From NCBI RefSeq assembly GCF_019331715.1, contig NZ_JAHBBG010000002.1, positions 310,001-374,000 on the forward strand: a DNA stretch of 64,000 nucleotides. The letters run 5' to 3'. Every line of letters begins with the position of its first letter. Position 1 is the stretch's first letter. Positions 17,135 through 25,889 of the stretch are shown here, in pieces. The notes beneath the pieces are model-generated. The model was not told the origin of the DNA, ran no database searches, and worked only from the letters and a program-made list of their open reading frames with translations. The position numbers and the translations under genes are program-made. This DNA is from Bifidobacterium simiiventris. GTDB lineage: Bacteria; Actinomycetota; Actinomycetes; Actinomycetales; Bifidobacteriaceae.

Positions 17135-18355
17135 TCAGCTCCTTGATGCGCTTCCGTCAACGGTTCCGTCATATTTGCCGTCAGCATCATGGTACGTCCA
17201 GCGCCGTTTGGGAATCGTGACGAACACACGCCACCCGTCATGATACGGGCCGCACGACGCCGTGCCGTCAAGTGCGCGCACACGGGCGTCGATATCGGCC
17301 AGCCCCATGCCGCGCATCGCCTCGGGGTCGGACTCGGCATGACGGGTGGACTCAGGCTTCGCCGGCCCCGGATCTTCGACGACCAGCTGCCAGATCGCCG
17401 GAAAATCACGCAGCGTGACCGTCGCGGATGCCGCGTCGCTGTGCCGCGCCACGTTTGACAGTGACTCGCGGATCACCGCGGCGAAACAGCGTGTCACCGG
17501 CGCCGGAGCATCCGTGATCTCGTTCGACAGGGTCGCCGTGAATCCGGCGGACGTCTCGCCGAACGAGTGCGCCGCGTCCGCGATCTGCGCGACGAAATCC
17601 GTGCCGTCATCCTCCAGATCATGCACGGAGCGACGTACCATCGTCATCGCCTCATCCAACGTGCCGTGCAATGCGCCGAATCCTTGCGAGGCGACCGTGT
17701 CTCCCGTCGCATCGGCCACCGCCTTGCCGGCCTGCGCCTGCATGATCGCGCGGGTGAGCAAATGGCCGACGTTGTCGTGGATCTCGCGGGCGATGCGCGT
17801 GCGTTCGCCCAAGGTCGCCATACGCACCGACTGGGCGCGTTCCTCGGCGACATCGGCCATGCGGCGGCGGTTGACGCGATTGCCGTCACGGGCAAGATCC
17901 TGCGTGTGCCGCAACGATCGGCGCAGACGCATCGCCGTCGCACGCGACAAGCCCAGCATCAGGCCGATTACGGTGACCGCCGCGGCCACAAGCAATATCA
18001 GATGGTCGGCGACGGCGGTCGTTCGAACCATCGCGACGGCCACCGGCGCCACCGGCAGCAGCCATCTGATCAGCCGGTCCGCACGCGCATCATGCAGCAT
18101 CGACGGCAGACGTGCCAAGTCGTAGGCGACGGTCGGCATGAACACGCACCAGCTCGGCACGAGCAAGGACGCTGTCATCAAGGCGAGCGCCGGCACGGCC
18201 GCCATGGCGCCGCGCCGCGCCATCAGCCATTCGGTCAGGCACGACAGGGAGATTGCGGCCAACAGGCCGATCAGAGAGAGCACATCAACGTCGGAGACCG
18301 CCGCCATGGCCGTCGAACAGGCCAGGAGCAGCGCTTTTTCCAGCAAGATGAGCAT
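17135..18355 (-). CDS. Sensor histidine kinase (HisKA_3 / NarL-partner type)
   Basis: A 406-residue membrane kinase. The N-terminal 140 residues are hydrophobic with about five or six segments and no sizeable extracellular sensor loop, an intramembrane-sensing layout as in DesK/LiaS-type kinases. A short coiled linker leads to the HisKA_3 box GERTRIAREIHDNVGHLL with phospho-acceptor His193. The HATPase domain has VIRESLSNVARHSDAA (N box), VVEDPGPA and MRGMGLADIDARVRALDG (G box). Start ATG 18355 is chosen because the upstream extension encodes a palindromic repeat (18369-18407). It is co-transcribed with the response regulator and divergent from the ABC exporter. Confidence 0.9.
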   Translation of the reverse strand: MLILLEKALLLACSTAMAAVSDVDVLSLIGLLAAISLSCLTEWLMARRGAMAAVPALALMTASLLVPSWCVFMPTVAYDLARLPSMLHDARADRLIRWLLPVAPVAVAMVRTTAVADHLILLVAAAVTVIGLMLGLSRATAMRLRRSLRHTQDLARDGNRVNRRRMADVAEERAQSVRMATLGERTRIAREIHDNVGHLLTRAIMQAQAGKAVADATGDTVASQGFGALHGTLDEAMTMVRRSVHDLEDDGTDFVAQIADAAHSFGETSAGFTATLSNEITDAPAPVTRCFAAVIRESLSNVARHSDAASATVTLRDFPAIWQLVVEDPGPAKPESTRHAESDPEAMRGMGLADIDARVRALDGTASCGPYHDGWRVFVTIPKRRWTYHDADGKYDGTVDGSASRS

Positions 18356-18368
18356 GCCCCCATGGTAG

Positions 18369-18407
18369 CCGGTTCCCGGGATTCGACGTGAACATCCCGG
18401 GAACCGG
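18369..18407. repeat. Palindromic repeat, copy 3, in the kinase/exporter divergent region
   Basis: 14-bp perfect arms (CCGGTTCCCGGGAT and its complement) around an 11-bp centre. It lies 14 bp upstream of the kinase start and near the exporter promoter, and belongs to the same family as 746-781 and 861-900. Confidence 0.85.
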
Positions 18408-18412
18408 CATAC

Positions 18413-18430
18413 CCGTGACAAATGTCACGG
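18413..18430. promoter_or_regulatory. Perfect palindrome, candidate operator of the two-component/exporter divergon
   Basis: CCGTGACA-AA-TGTCACGG: 8-bp perfect arms with a 2-bp centre. It is 87 bp upstream of the exporter ATPase and 58 bp upstream of the kinase start. A second GTGAC/GTCAC pair lies at about 18445-18467. Position and symmetry suit a dimeric LuxR-type regulator; a CRP-like reading (GTGA-N6-TCAC) is also possible. Confidence 0.5.
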
Positions 18431-18516
18431 ATGAGCGCCCAAGTCGTGACGGATGGCTGTGGTGTCACCGCCGCCGACGCGCGATGATGAAACCACCCCC
18501 AAGGAAAGGAGCGGAC

Positions 18517-19464
18517 ATGACCGACAACACACCGGCCGTCCACGTCAGCCAACTGGTCAAACGATACGGCGACATGGTCGCGCTCGACTACTTCGACCTC
18601 GATGTGAGCCAAGGCGAGATCTTCGGTCTGCTCGGCCCCAACGGCTCCGGCAAGACCACCGCCATCAACTGCATCCTCGCGCTGCTCACCTACGATGCCG
18701 GCACCATCCGCGTGTTCGGCCAACCGATGACGCCGACCAGCTACGCGCTCAAACGCCGCATCGGCATCGTCCCGCAGAACGTCGCCGTGTTCAACGAACT
18801 GACCGTCACCGAAAACATCGACTACTTCTGCTCGCTGTACGTGCCCAAGAAAGCCGACCGTGCGCCGCTCGTCGAAGAGGCGATCGACTTCGCCGGACTC
18901 AACGAGTTCCGCAAGTTCCGCCCCGGCAAACTCTCCGGCGGCCTCCTGCGCCGACTCAACATCGCCTGCGGCATCGCGCACAAGCCTGACCTGATCTTCT
19001 TCGACGAGCCGACCGTGGCCGTCGACCCGCAGAGCCGCAACGCGATCCTCGAAGGCATCCAAAAGCTCAACCAGGCCGGCGCGACCGTAATCTACACCAG
19101 CCACTACATGGAGGAGGTCGAACAGATCTGCGACCGCATCCTCATCATGGACCACGGCCGTCACCTCGCGCTCGGCACCGCCGACGAATTGAAGGCCATG
19201 ATCGACACGGGGGAGCGGATCACCATCGAAACGTTCGACCTGAGCGACGACGCGCTCGCGGCCGTACGCGCGCTTGCCTTCGTGATCGAAGCGACGTACG
19301 ACGGGCACGAACTGACCGTGCGATGCCGGCGCGGCGATCACAACCTCGTCGACCTGATCGGCGTGCTGCGCGGCGCGGGCGCGAACCTCGGCCATCTGAC
19401 CAGCCGGCCGCCGACCTTGAACGACGTGTTCCTTGAACTGACCGGCAAGGCGCTGCGGGACTGA
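18517..19464 (+). CDS. ABC exporter ATP-binding protein (ABC-2 type)
   Basis: A 315-residue ATPase of the DrrA/CcmA-like ABC-2 exporter group. Walker A GPNGSGKTT is at 40-48, the Q-loop is in VPQNVAVFNELTV, the signature is LSGGLLRRLNIACG (LSGGL replaces LSGGQ), Walker B is LIFFDEPTVAVDP, and the switch His is in IYTSHYMEEVEQ. The 80-residue C-terminal extension after the switch is typical of drug/lipid exporters. ATG 18517 has AAAGGAG 6 bp upstream. It is the first of three genes with two permeases and lies divergent to a two-component system that probably regulates it. The exported substrate is unknown; antimicrobial or lipid export is the common case. Confidence 0.92.
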   Translation: MTDNTPAVHVSQLVKRYGDMVALDYFDLDVSQGEIFGLLGPNGSGKTTAINCILALLTYDAGTIRVFGQPMTPTSYALKRRIGIVPQNVAVFNELTVTENIDYFCSLYVPKKADRAPLVEEAIDFAGLNEFRKFRPGKLSGGLLRRLNIACGIAHKPDLIFFDEPTVAVDPQSRNAILEGIQKLNQAGATVIYTSHYMEEVEQICDRILIMDHGRHLALGTADELKAMIDTGERITIETFDLSDDALAAVRALAFVIEATYDGHELTVRCRRGDHNLVDLIGVLRGAGANLGHLTSRPPTLNDVFLELTGKALRD

Positions 19465-19500
19465 ATGCCCCGTCACTCGGTCCAAGGAAAGGAGAACGCT

Positions 19501-20757
19501 ATGTGGAGCACCTTCATCGTCACCTTGAAAACGAACCTGCGCGACAAGAGCTCCCTGTTCTGGCTCATCGTGTTCCCGATCGCGCTGTCGACCATGTTCA
19601 ACGGCGTGTTCGGCGGACTCGACAAGGCCATGAGCATCACCCCGGTGCCCGTCGCCGTCGTCCAGGACACGAACTGGACGAACGCGCTCGGCGCGGACAC
19701 GCTGATCGACGCGCTCGCCGGCCAATCAGACGGCGGCAAGACCGGCGACAACGCTGACAAGACGATCGGCGACATCGACATCGGCGTACGACTGCTGGAT
19801 GTCACCAACGTCGATTCCGCATCGCAGGCGCGCGACCTGCTGACCCAAGGCAAGACGGACGGCATCATCGCCGCGGACGACGACGGGCGCATCGAACTCA
19901 CGCTCGGTTCCGACACCGTCGCCATCGCCAACAACGGCACGCAGGACGTGGGACTCGACGTCTCCCTGGCCGCGCTCGACAACGTGATCGACCAATACAA
20001 CCGCACCAGCGCGACCGTGAAGTCCGCGCTCGAGGACAACCCGACCGCCGCCCTCACGCGCACGTTCTGGAACGGCATCGGTTCATCCGTGAACGGCACG
20101 AAGGAGATCTCGCTCACCAATTTCAAACCCGACGTGATGGCCAGATACTACTACGCGCTCATGGGCATGGCCTGTCTACTCACCATGTCGTACATGATCC
20201 ATACGGTCACCACCGCACAGGCGAACCTCTCCGCGCTCGGCATCCGCCGCACCGTCGCACCGCTCGGCCGCGCCAGACAGCTGCTCGCCGGATTCCTCGC
20301 CGGATGGCTGTGCGCATGCGCGTGCCTGCTCGTCGCGCTCGCCTACATCCGCTACGTGTGCGGCATCGAGGTCGGCGGTCGCGAACCATTGGCCGTTCTG
20401 GCCGTACTCGTCGCCTCGTTCATGGCCTGCTCGTTCGGCACGATGATCGGCGCGATCCCCAAACTCACGGACGGTGTCAAACAGGGCATATCCACCGCGA
20501 TCGCATGCGGACTGTCGCTGTTCAGCGGCCTGTACGGCGGATTCGCGATGGACCTGAGCGACATGATCGCACGCAAGACGCCGATCCTCGCCGTCATCAA
20601 CCCCGCCCAACAGGTGACCGACCTGTTCTACTCGCTCATGTATTACGACAGCACCCAACCGTTCGTCCGCACCTGCACCATCCTGCTCGCGATGAGCGCA
20701 GTGTTTCTCGCGGCCGGCGTGATCATGCTCAGGAGGCAACGTTATGAACACCTGTAA
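19501..20757 (+). CDS. ABC-2 type exporter permease, first subunit
   Basis: A 418-residue membrane protein with one hydrophobic segment at the N-terminus (SLFWLIVFPIALSTMFNGVF). A large extracytoplasmic domain (about 40-205) follows, then five or six segments in the C-terminal half (YYYALMGMACLLTMSYMI, LLAGFLAGWLCACACLLVALAY and others). This is the ABC2_membrane_3/YhgE-like plan. ATG 19501 with AAAGGAG is preferred over the in-frame ATG 19465, which overlaps the ATPase stop and lacks an SD. Its end overlaps the next permease gene by 14 bp, indicating translational coupling. Confidence 0.88.
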   Translation: MWSTFIVTLKTNLRDKSSLFWLIVFPIALSTMFNGVFGGLDKAMSITPVPVAVVQDTNWTNALGADTLIDALAGQSDGGKTGDNADKTIGDIDIGVRLLDVTNVDSASQARDLLTQGKTDGIIAADDDGRIELTLGSDTVAIANNGTQDVGLDVSLAALDNVIDQYNRTSATVKSALEDNPTAALTRTFWNGIGSSVNGTKEISLTNFKPDVMARYYYALMGMACLLTMSYMIHTVTTAQANLSALGIRRTVAPLGRARQLLAGFLAGWLCACACLLVALAYIRYVCGIEVGGREPLAVLAVLVASFMACSFGTMIGAIPKLTDGVKQGISTAIACGLSLFSGLYGGFAMDLSDMIARKTPILAVINPAQQVTDLFYSLMYYDSTQPFVRTCTILLAMSAVFLAAGVIMLRRQRYEHL

Positions 20758-22216
20758 GGCCACCGTGCGCGTCCTGCTCGCGCACCGCACGTACATCATC
20801 ATCTATCTCGTGCTCATGGGCGTCATGATGTTCACGCTCAGCTGGTCGCAGATCACCGCCGCCAACCGGCCTGTGGCCGACACGTACGAGCCGGCCAAGG
20901 TCAACGTCGCCGTCGTCGACCGGGATGAGAACCGCGGCGGCATCGCCGACTCCCTGCGCGACTATCTGTCCGAATCCGCCACGCTGGTCGATCTGGACGA
21001 CGACTCCGAATCGCTGCAGCAGGCCGTCGCCTCGAATTGGACGGATCTCATCGTCATCATCCCCGACGGCTATGCCGACCGGTTCCTCAAGGCCGCACGT
21101 TCCGGCGGCGACATGCCGCAAGTCGAGACGGTCACCAGCTACACGTCGGGAGCCGGCACGATCGGCGGCATGAACGTGAGCGGGTTCCTTTCGCTGGTCC
21201 GCGTCGCGTTGATCGGCGGGCACGCGCACGTCGATCAGACGGAACTCAAAGCATGGTATGAACGCATGGCGGGCACGATGAACGGCGGGGGAGCGCAGGC
21301 CGGTTCGTCCGCAAGCCCGGATGCAGGAACGGCCGGAGACTGGTCGAATCTCACGATCGACCCGTCGACGTTCGACTTCGACACGCTGCCGGAAGGCACG
21401 CTGACCGATCTGACGATGAACGATGTGCGCGACGCGGCCGGGAACGCCGCGAAGACCGCGCACGACGCGGACGTCAACCGGCCGGTCGCCGTGGAGAAGA
21501 CCGAATCGCAGGACGAACGGGACGCCGGTGCGGTCAATCCGGTCGCCTCCGGATTCGGCGACACGATGAAGACCGCGCTCTACCCGCTGTTCCTCACGCT
21601 GAGCGTATGCGTGAGCCTTGTGGCCCGCGTGTTCGGCGCCGGCGAACTGCGGCGCAGACTCACGGCATCCCCGGTCGGCGCGTCGATCGGATTGAAGCGC
21701 ATGGGCGTGCTGTGCGTGTTCGCACTGCTGATCTGCATGGCCTATCTGATCGCCGCGCTGGGACTGACGGCGGCGGCCGGGGCGAATCCGGCCGCGTTGC
21801 CAGCAGGCGGCGTGGCCATGGCGTTCGGTTCGGTGTGCATGTTCAGCCTCATGTGCGTGGCCTGCGGATTCATGCTCGGCGAATTCGGGGCTTCCGACAC
21901 GGCCGCCAACGGGTTCGCCAACGTGTTCGGGCTGCTCATCCTGTTCACGTCGGGCATCGCGTTCCCGGTGAGCATGATGCCCGACGCGATCATCCCGTTC
22001 GTCAGGCTGACGCCCGGCTGGTGGTACACGTCATCGATCGATGCGGCGCTCGGCGTCGGCGCGGGCGGTGCGGATGCCGTCGGCTGGATGGGCGGGATCG
22101 GCATCATCGCCCTGTACGCGGTGACGTTCGTGTGCATCGGGCTCGCCGTGGGACGTGTGCGCAGGATGCGGCCCACGGATGCGGCCGCCGCGACGACGCA
22201 GCTCGCGGAAGCGTAA
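20744..22216 (+). CDS. ABC-2 type exporter permease, second subunit
   Basis: 490 residues with the same plan as the preceding permease but a longer external domain. The N-terminal anchor YIIIYLVLMGVMMFTLSW is followed by about 250 extracytoplasmic residues, then six membrane segments including PLFLTLSVCVSLVARVFGAGELRRRL, MGVLCVFALLICMAYLIAALGL and the LLILFTSGIAFPVSMMPDAIIPFV pair. The two permeases are probably a heterodimer served by the upstream ATPase. ATG 20744 has AGGAGG 7 bp upstream. Convergent with the AlbA_2 gene, 30 bp between stops; no terminator hairpin is obvious. Confidence 0.88.
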   Translation: MNTCKATVRVLLAHRTYIIIYLVLMGVMMFTLSWSQITAANRPVADTYEPAKVNVAVVDRDENRGGIADSLRDYLSESATLVDLDDDSESLQQAVASNWTDLIVIIPDGYADRFLKAARSGGDMPQVETVTSYTSGAGTIGGMNVSGFLSLVRVALIGGHAHVDQTELKAWYERMAGTMNGGGAQAGSSASPDAGTAGDWSNLTIDPSTFDFDTLPEGTLTDLTMNDVRDAAGNAAKTAHDADVNRPVAVEKTESQDERDAGAVNPVASGFGDTMKTALYPLFLTLSVCVSLVARVFGAGELRRRLTASPVGASIGLKRMGVLCVFALLICMAYLIAALGLTAAAGANPAALPAGGVAMAFGSVCMFSLMCVACGFMLGEFGASDTAANGFANVFGLLILFTSGIAFPVSMMPDAIIPFVRLTPGWWYTSSIDAALGVGAGGADAVGWMGGIGIIALYAVTFVCIGLAVGRVRRMRPTDAAAATTQLAEA

Positions 22217-22246
22217 GACGCATCCCCTGCGGCGTCGGCCGTTCGG

Positions 22247-23737
22247 TCAGGAGTTGTGACCGATATTCAACCGGTACCGCTGGTCCGGGTCATCCTGGAA
22301 TCGCACCGGGGTGACCCGGCCTTCGCGCAGCAGTTCGCGCAGACCGGCGGTGGCGGCGAGCGGGGTCAGTTGCAGCTCGCGCATGATCTCCTTGACGCTC
22401 ATCGCCGAATGGCGTTCCAGCACCGTGGTGATCGCCTTGGAAATGTCGCTGGGCGAGCCGAGCCGTGCGGTGCGCTGCTTGGTGATCGTCATGGTGAACG
22501 TGTTGATCGTGTTCACCGTGGTCGCCGGTTCGATGCCGGCCTCCCGCAGTGCGGCGGCGATGCGCTGGTAGCCGTCGCCGCCCTCGGGGTTCACGTATCC
22601 GCCGTTCGGATACGGGGTCGATTCGAGCAATGTGAACAGGAACTGGTTACGGGTCGACTGGAACGGCGTTCCCGATACCGGATGGGGATCGGTGAGCACA
22701 TCGTGCGTGACGGTGCCATACAATCCGCCCGGATTGGCGATCTCGATGCGGTCGGTGAACACGCTGACATGCACCTGCGTGCCGCGGGCATCGGGGGAGT
22801 AGTCGCGGTGCGTGAGCGCGTTCGCGATCGCTTCGCGCAGCACGACGGGCGGATAGTTGGGCTTCTTCGCGCCGATCCAATGCATCAGCGATTCCACCGC
22901 ATCGTCGATCATCACCGGGATCGGTCCGACGATCGATTTCGAGGCGACCAGCCGTTCGTCGCCGCGGAACACCTCGTCCCTGCTGATACCCGGGAACACG
23001 GCGATCGAAATGCCGAGCCGCGGATAATACTTCTGCGGGTAACGTCCCAACGCGAGCAGGCCGGCCAGCGTCGGCCGCAGCACGCCGCCGACCGTCGACG
23101 GATCCGAATCGTCGTGGCGCATCACCTGAAGGTCGAGCAGTGCATCGGCGTCGGCGCGATCGGCGAACACGTGCGGATGCTGTTCGCGAACCCGTGCCAG
23201 CAATCCTGACACCAGTGTGGGATCGAGATCGTCGATCGTGGCGTTCGGCACGATATCCAGATCGTAGGTCGGTTGCAGATGCTCCTCGATGAGCCGGTCG
23301 ACCTCGTACGAATTCATATGCCGGTCGCCGTCGCCGGTGCGGATGTACGAGCCGTTGTACGGCCCTTGTTCGGTCAGGAAGCAGGGTTTGTCGCGCGGCA
23401 GCATCTCATCCACGCGGGCGAACACGAGGTTGGTGCCCTCGAACGGGCACGTTACGATCGTCGGACGCACCACCGGTGTCATCTTCTCGCATGCCTGGCT
23501 GAGCGACTCCTGCATGGCACGCGCGTTGAACCCCTCGACCGGCGTGAACCCGGCCTTTTCCGACAATCCCAGAATGATCCAGCCGCCCGAGCCGTTCGAG
23601 AACGCGGACAGCGTGTCGGTGATGGTCGATGAAATGCGGCGTTTGCACTCCTTGACCTCGCATTGCTGGGTGTCGTTGCCGATCAGACGCATCAGGTCGA
23701 TCAGCTCGGTCATCTTCGCGGTGTAGTCGTCGGTCAT
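22247..23737 (-). CDS. AlbA_2/Schlafen-domain ATP-binding transcriptional regulator
   Basis: A 496-residue protein of the COG2865 type. The N-terminal AlbA_2 (Schlafen-like) domain has QQCEVKECKRRISSTITDTLSAFSNGSGGWIILGL. The central HATPase_c_4-like domain has VVLREAIANALTHRDYSPD (N box) and FTDRIEIANPGGLYG (G1-like). The C-terminal winged-helix (about 420-496) reads ISKAITTVLERHSAMSVKEIMRELQLTPLAATAGLRELLREGRVTPV. Annotated relatives are called transcriptional regulators or RecG-like proteins; their biology is poorly known, and some Schlafen-like proteins take part in phage defence. Start ATG 23737 has AAGGAGG 7-8 bp upstream. It stands alone. Confidence 0.85.
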   Translation of the reverse strand: MTDDYTAKMTELIDLMRLIGNDTQQCEVKECKRRISSTITDTLSAFSNGSGGWIILGLSEKAGFTPVEGFNARAMQESLSQACEKMTPVVRPTIVTCPFEGTNLVFARVDEMLPRDKPCFLTEQGPYNGSYIRTGDGDRHMNSYEVDRLIEEHLQPTYDLDIVPNATIDDLDPTLVSGLLARVREQHPHVFADRADADALLDLQVMRHDDSDPSTVGGVLRPTLAGLLALGRYPQKYYPRLGISIAVFPGISRDEVFRGDERLVASKSIVGPIPVMIDDAVESLMHWIGAKKPNYPPVVLREAIANALTHRDYSPDARGTQVHVSVFTDRIEIANPGGLYGTVTHDVLTDPHPVSGTPFQSTRNQFLFTLLESTPYPNGGYVNPEGGDGYQRIAAALREAGIEPATTVNTINTFTMTITKQRTARLGSPSDISKAITTVLERHSAMSVKEIMRELQLTPLAATAGLRELLREGRVTPVRFQDDPDQRYRLNIGHNS

Positions 23738-23877
23738 GGCCAGCCTCCTTGACACCATTGTGCCGCAGGTTAGGCTGCTGGGACGGCGGTTCATGGAGAA
23801 TTCACATACAGGAAAGGGTTCCCGTCGAAATTGGCGAGAACCCTTGGAATGATGATTATGACCGGTGCTTTGTCGGT

Positions 23878-23936
23878 TTATTCCTCACCGCTCGCGGCGA
23901 GACCGTGCCTGTTATTCCTCACCGCGAGCGGCGAGG
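23878..23936. repeat. Direct plus inverted repeat at the pbuX stop codon
   Basis: A 24-bp segment at 23912-23935 (containing the pbuX stop, 23912-23914) is repeated in direct orientation at 23878-23901 with two mismatches, including a second in-phase-looking GGTGAGGAATAA on the minus strand. The two copies also pair as a 15-bp inverted repeat (23883-23897 with 23922-23936, one mismatch), so the message ends in a hairpin containing the stop. Confidence 0.8.
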
Positions 23937-25258
23937 AAATGCTCCTCACTCGGCAGGACGGCGTTGAGGATGACGGCGACAACGAAGGCGACGGCGATGC
24001 AGTTCGAGGCGAAGATCTGCTGGAACAGGGCCGGGAACTGGCTGAAGATATCGCTCACCTGCGTGAAGCCGATACCGATCGTAAGGCTCAGCGCCGCGAT
24101 CGTGATGTTGCGCTGCGAGAAGCCGGCCTCGGCGATCATCTGGAAGCCGGAAAGGATGATGTTGCCGAACATCATGATCGTGCAGCCGCCGAGCACGGCC
24201 TGCGGCAGCGAGTTGAACACCTCGGCGATGGCCGGCACGAAGCTCGCCAAGACCAAGATGAGTCCGCCGGAGAGGATCACCTTGCGGTTGACGACCTTGG
24301 TCATGGCCACCAGACCGATGTTCTGCGCGAACGAAGTCAGCGGCAGGCAGCCGAACAGGCCGGACACGGAGGAGATCAGGCCGTCGCCGGCGATCGCGCC
24401 CGCGGTCTCACGTTCGGTAGGCTGACGGTTCAGACCAACCTTGGTCAGCGCGGCCGTGTCGCCGAGCACCTCGACCGAGGAAACGACGTAGAGCAGGCCG
24501 AGCGAGATGATCGAACCCCAATCGAACGTCGGCTTGAACGGCATGAACTGCGGCAGGGAGACGATCGCCAGGTTCTGGAATCCGGAGAAATCGACCTTGC
24601 CCATGCAGATCGCGACCACATAGCCCACGACGAGGCCGAACAGCACGGACAGCTGCTTGGCGGTACCCTTCATGAGCAGCTGGAACGCGAGGCATGCGAC
24701 CAAGGAGATCAGACCAAGCGTGAGGTTCTGCCACGAACCGAAGTCCTTCGCGCCCGAACCGCCGCCGAACGAGGTCGCGCCCACGTTGAGCAGCGAGAAG
24801 CCGATCGACGTGACGACGATCGCGGAGACGATCGGCGGCACGAACCGGCGCCAGTACTTCGCCGTCAGACCCAGCACGAGTTCGAGCAGACCGCCGACGA
24901 TCACCGCGCCGACGACTGCGCCGTAGCCCTTGTCGGCTGCGATCGCGCATGCGGCCGCGACATAGGTGAACGAGATACCGGTGACCATCGGGAGCCTCGA
25001 GCCGATCAGCCACGCGCCGTACAGCTGCAGGCAGGTGCCCAGGCCCGCGACCAGCAGACCGGCCTGGATGATCGCCGCGGACTGGACGGCATCCATCTTC
25101 GCGGCGGACGCGACGATGAAGATCGGGGCGAGGTTCGCCACGAACATGGCCATGACATGCTGCAGGCCGAACGGAATGCCCTTCCAGAACGAGACGGGCG
25201 CGTCGAGGCTGCTCAGCGCCTCGAACGAGACGGCTTCGGATTGCTTCTTCTCAGACAA
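23912..25258 (-). CDS. pbuX: Xanthine/uracil permease (NCS2 family), probably xanthine permease
   Basis: A 448-residue membrane protein with about 12-14 hydrophobic segments. The NCS2 features are LQHVMAMFVANLAPIFIV at the N-terminus, YVAAACAIAADKGYGAVVGAVIVGG, and SVEVLGDTAALT followed by AGDGLISSVSGLFGCLPLTSFAQNIGLVAMTKV, the region holding the substrate-contacting acidic residues and QNxG motif. The start codon is TTG 25258 (GAGAGGAA upstream); no ATG/GTG with an SD is nearby. It lies 49 bp downstream of xpt, so xpt-pbuX is a purine-salvage operon, and xanthine is the likely substrate. A repeat spans its stop codon. Confidence 0.92.
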   Translation of the reverse strand: MSEKKQSEAVSFEALSSLDAPVSFWKGIPFGLQHVMAMFVANLAPIFIVASAAKMDAVQSAAIIQAGLLVAGLGTCLQLYGAWLIGSRLPMVTGISFTYVAAACAIAADKGYGAVVGAVIVGGLLELVLGLTAKYWRRFVPPIVSAIVVTSIGFSLLNVGATSFGGGSGAKDFGSWQNLTLGLISLVACLAFQLLMKGTAKQLSVLFGLVVGYVVAICMGKVDFSGFQNLAIVSLPQFMPFKPTFDWGSIISLGLLYVVSSVEVLGDTAALTKVGLNRQPTERETAGAIAGDGLISSVSGLFGCLPLTSFAQNIGLVAMTKVVNRKVILSGGLILVLASFVPAIAEVFNSLPQAVLGGCTIMMFGNIILSGFQMIAEAGFSQRNITIAALSLTIGIGFTQVSDIFSQFPALFQQIFASNCIAVAFVVAVILNAVLPSEEHFLAARGEE

Positions 25259-25282
25259 TGGGTTCCTCTCTTGTTGTTCTTC

Positions 25283-25314
25283 TCTTGGAAATCAGTGATC
25301 TTGGAAATCAGTGA
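25283..25314. repeat. Perfect 16-bp tandem repeat spanning the xpt stop codon
   Basis: TCTTGGAAATCAGTGA occurs twice head-to-tail (25283-25298, 25299-25314). The second copy contains the xpt stop codon (25308-25310); the first repeats the stop region immediately downstream. Confidence 0.95.
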
Positions 25315-25889
25315 CGGAATTCGATCTCGCCGGTCGCAGGGTCCATCGACTCGACGATCGCGAGCGAATCCACATCATAGCCTTCCTCGCGCAGCTGGTC
25401 GCCGCCGCCCTGGAAGCCCTTCTCCACGGCGATGCCGATGCCTTCGACGCTCGCGCCGGCATGCTTACAGATGTCGATCAGGCCGTGCAGCGCCTTGCCG
25501 TTCGCAAGGAAATCGTCGATGAGCAGCACATGGTCCTCGGGGCCGAGGTACTTGCGCGAGACGATCACCGGGAACTCGCGCTGCTTGGTGAACGAGTACA
25601 CGGTGGTCACGTACTGGTCGCCGTCGAGGTTGATCGACTGCGCCTTCTTGGCGAATACGACCGGCACGTTGCCGAAGTGACGCGCGGCCACGCATGCCAT
25701 GCCGATGCCGGACGCCTCGATGGTGAGGATCTTGGTGATGTGCTTGCCGGCGAAATGCTCGGCCCACGCCTTGCCCATGGCATCGTAGAGCGCCACGTCG
25801 CACTGGTGGTTCAGAAAGGCGTCCACCTTCAGCACGTTGCCTTCCTTGACGGTTCCTTCCTTGCGGATGCGATCCTCGAGTTCCTGCAT
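25308..25889 (-). CDS. xpt: Xanthine phosphoribosyltransferase
   Basis: A 193-residue type I PRTase that converts xanthine plus PRPP to XMP, feeding GuaA. It matches Xpt along its length: [31 protein letters not shown] at the N-terminus, [19 protein letters not shown], and the PRPP-binding motif [14 protein letters not shown] at 121-134. The final [22 protein letters not shown] is also characteristic. ATG 25889 has AAAGGAG 5-6 bp upstream. First gene of xpt-pbuX. The 230-bp region upstream holds no purine-riboswitch core that I can recognise, so regulation is probably by a DNA-binding repressor or unknown. Confidence 0.95.
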   Translation of the reverse strand: MQELEDRIRKEGTVKEGNVLKVDAFLNHQCDVALYDAMGKAWAEHFAGKHITKILTIEASGIGMACVAARHFGNVPVVFAKKAQSINLDGDQYVTTVYSFTKQREFPVIVSRKYLGPEDHVLLIDDFLANGKALHGLIDICKHAGASVEGIGIAVEKGFQGGGDQLREEGYDVDSLAIVESMDPATGEIEFRH

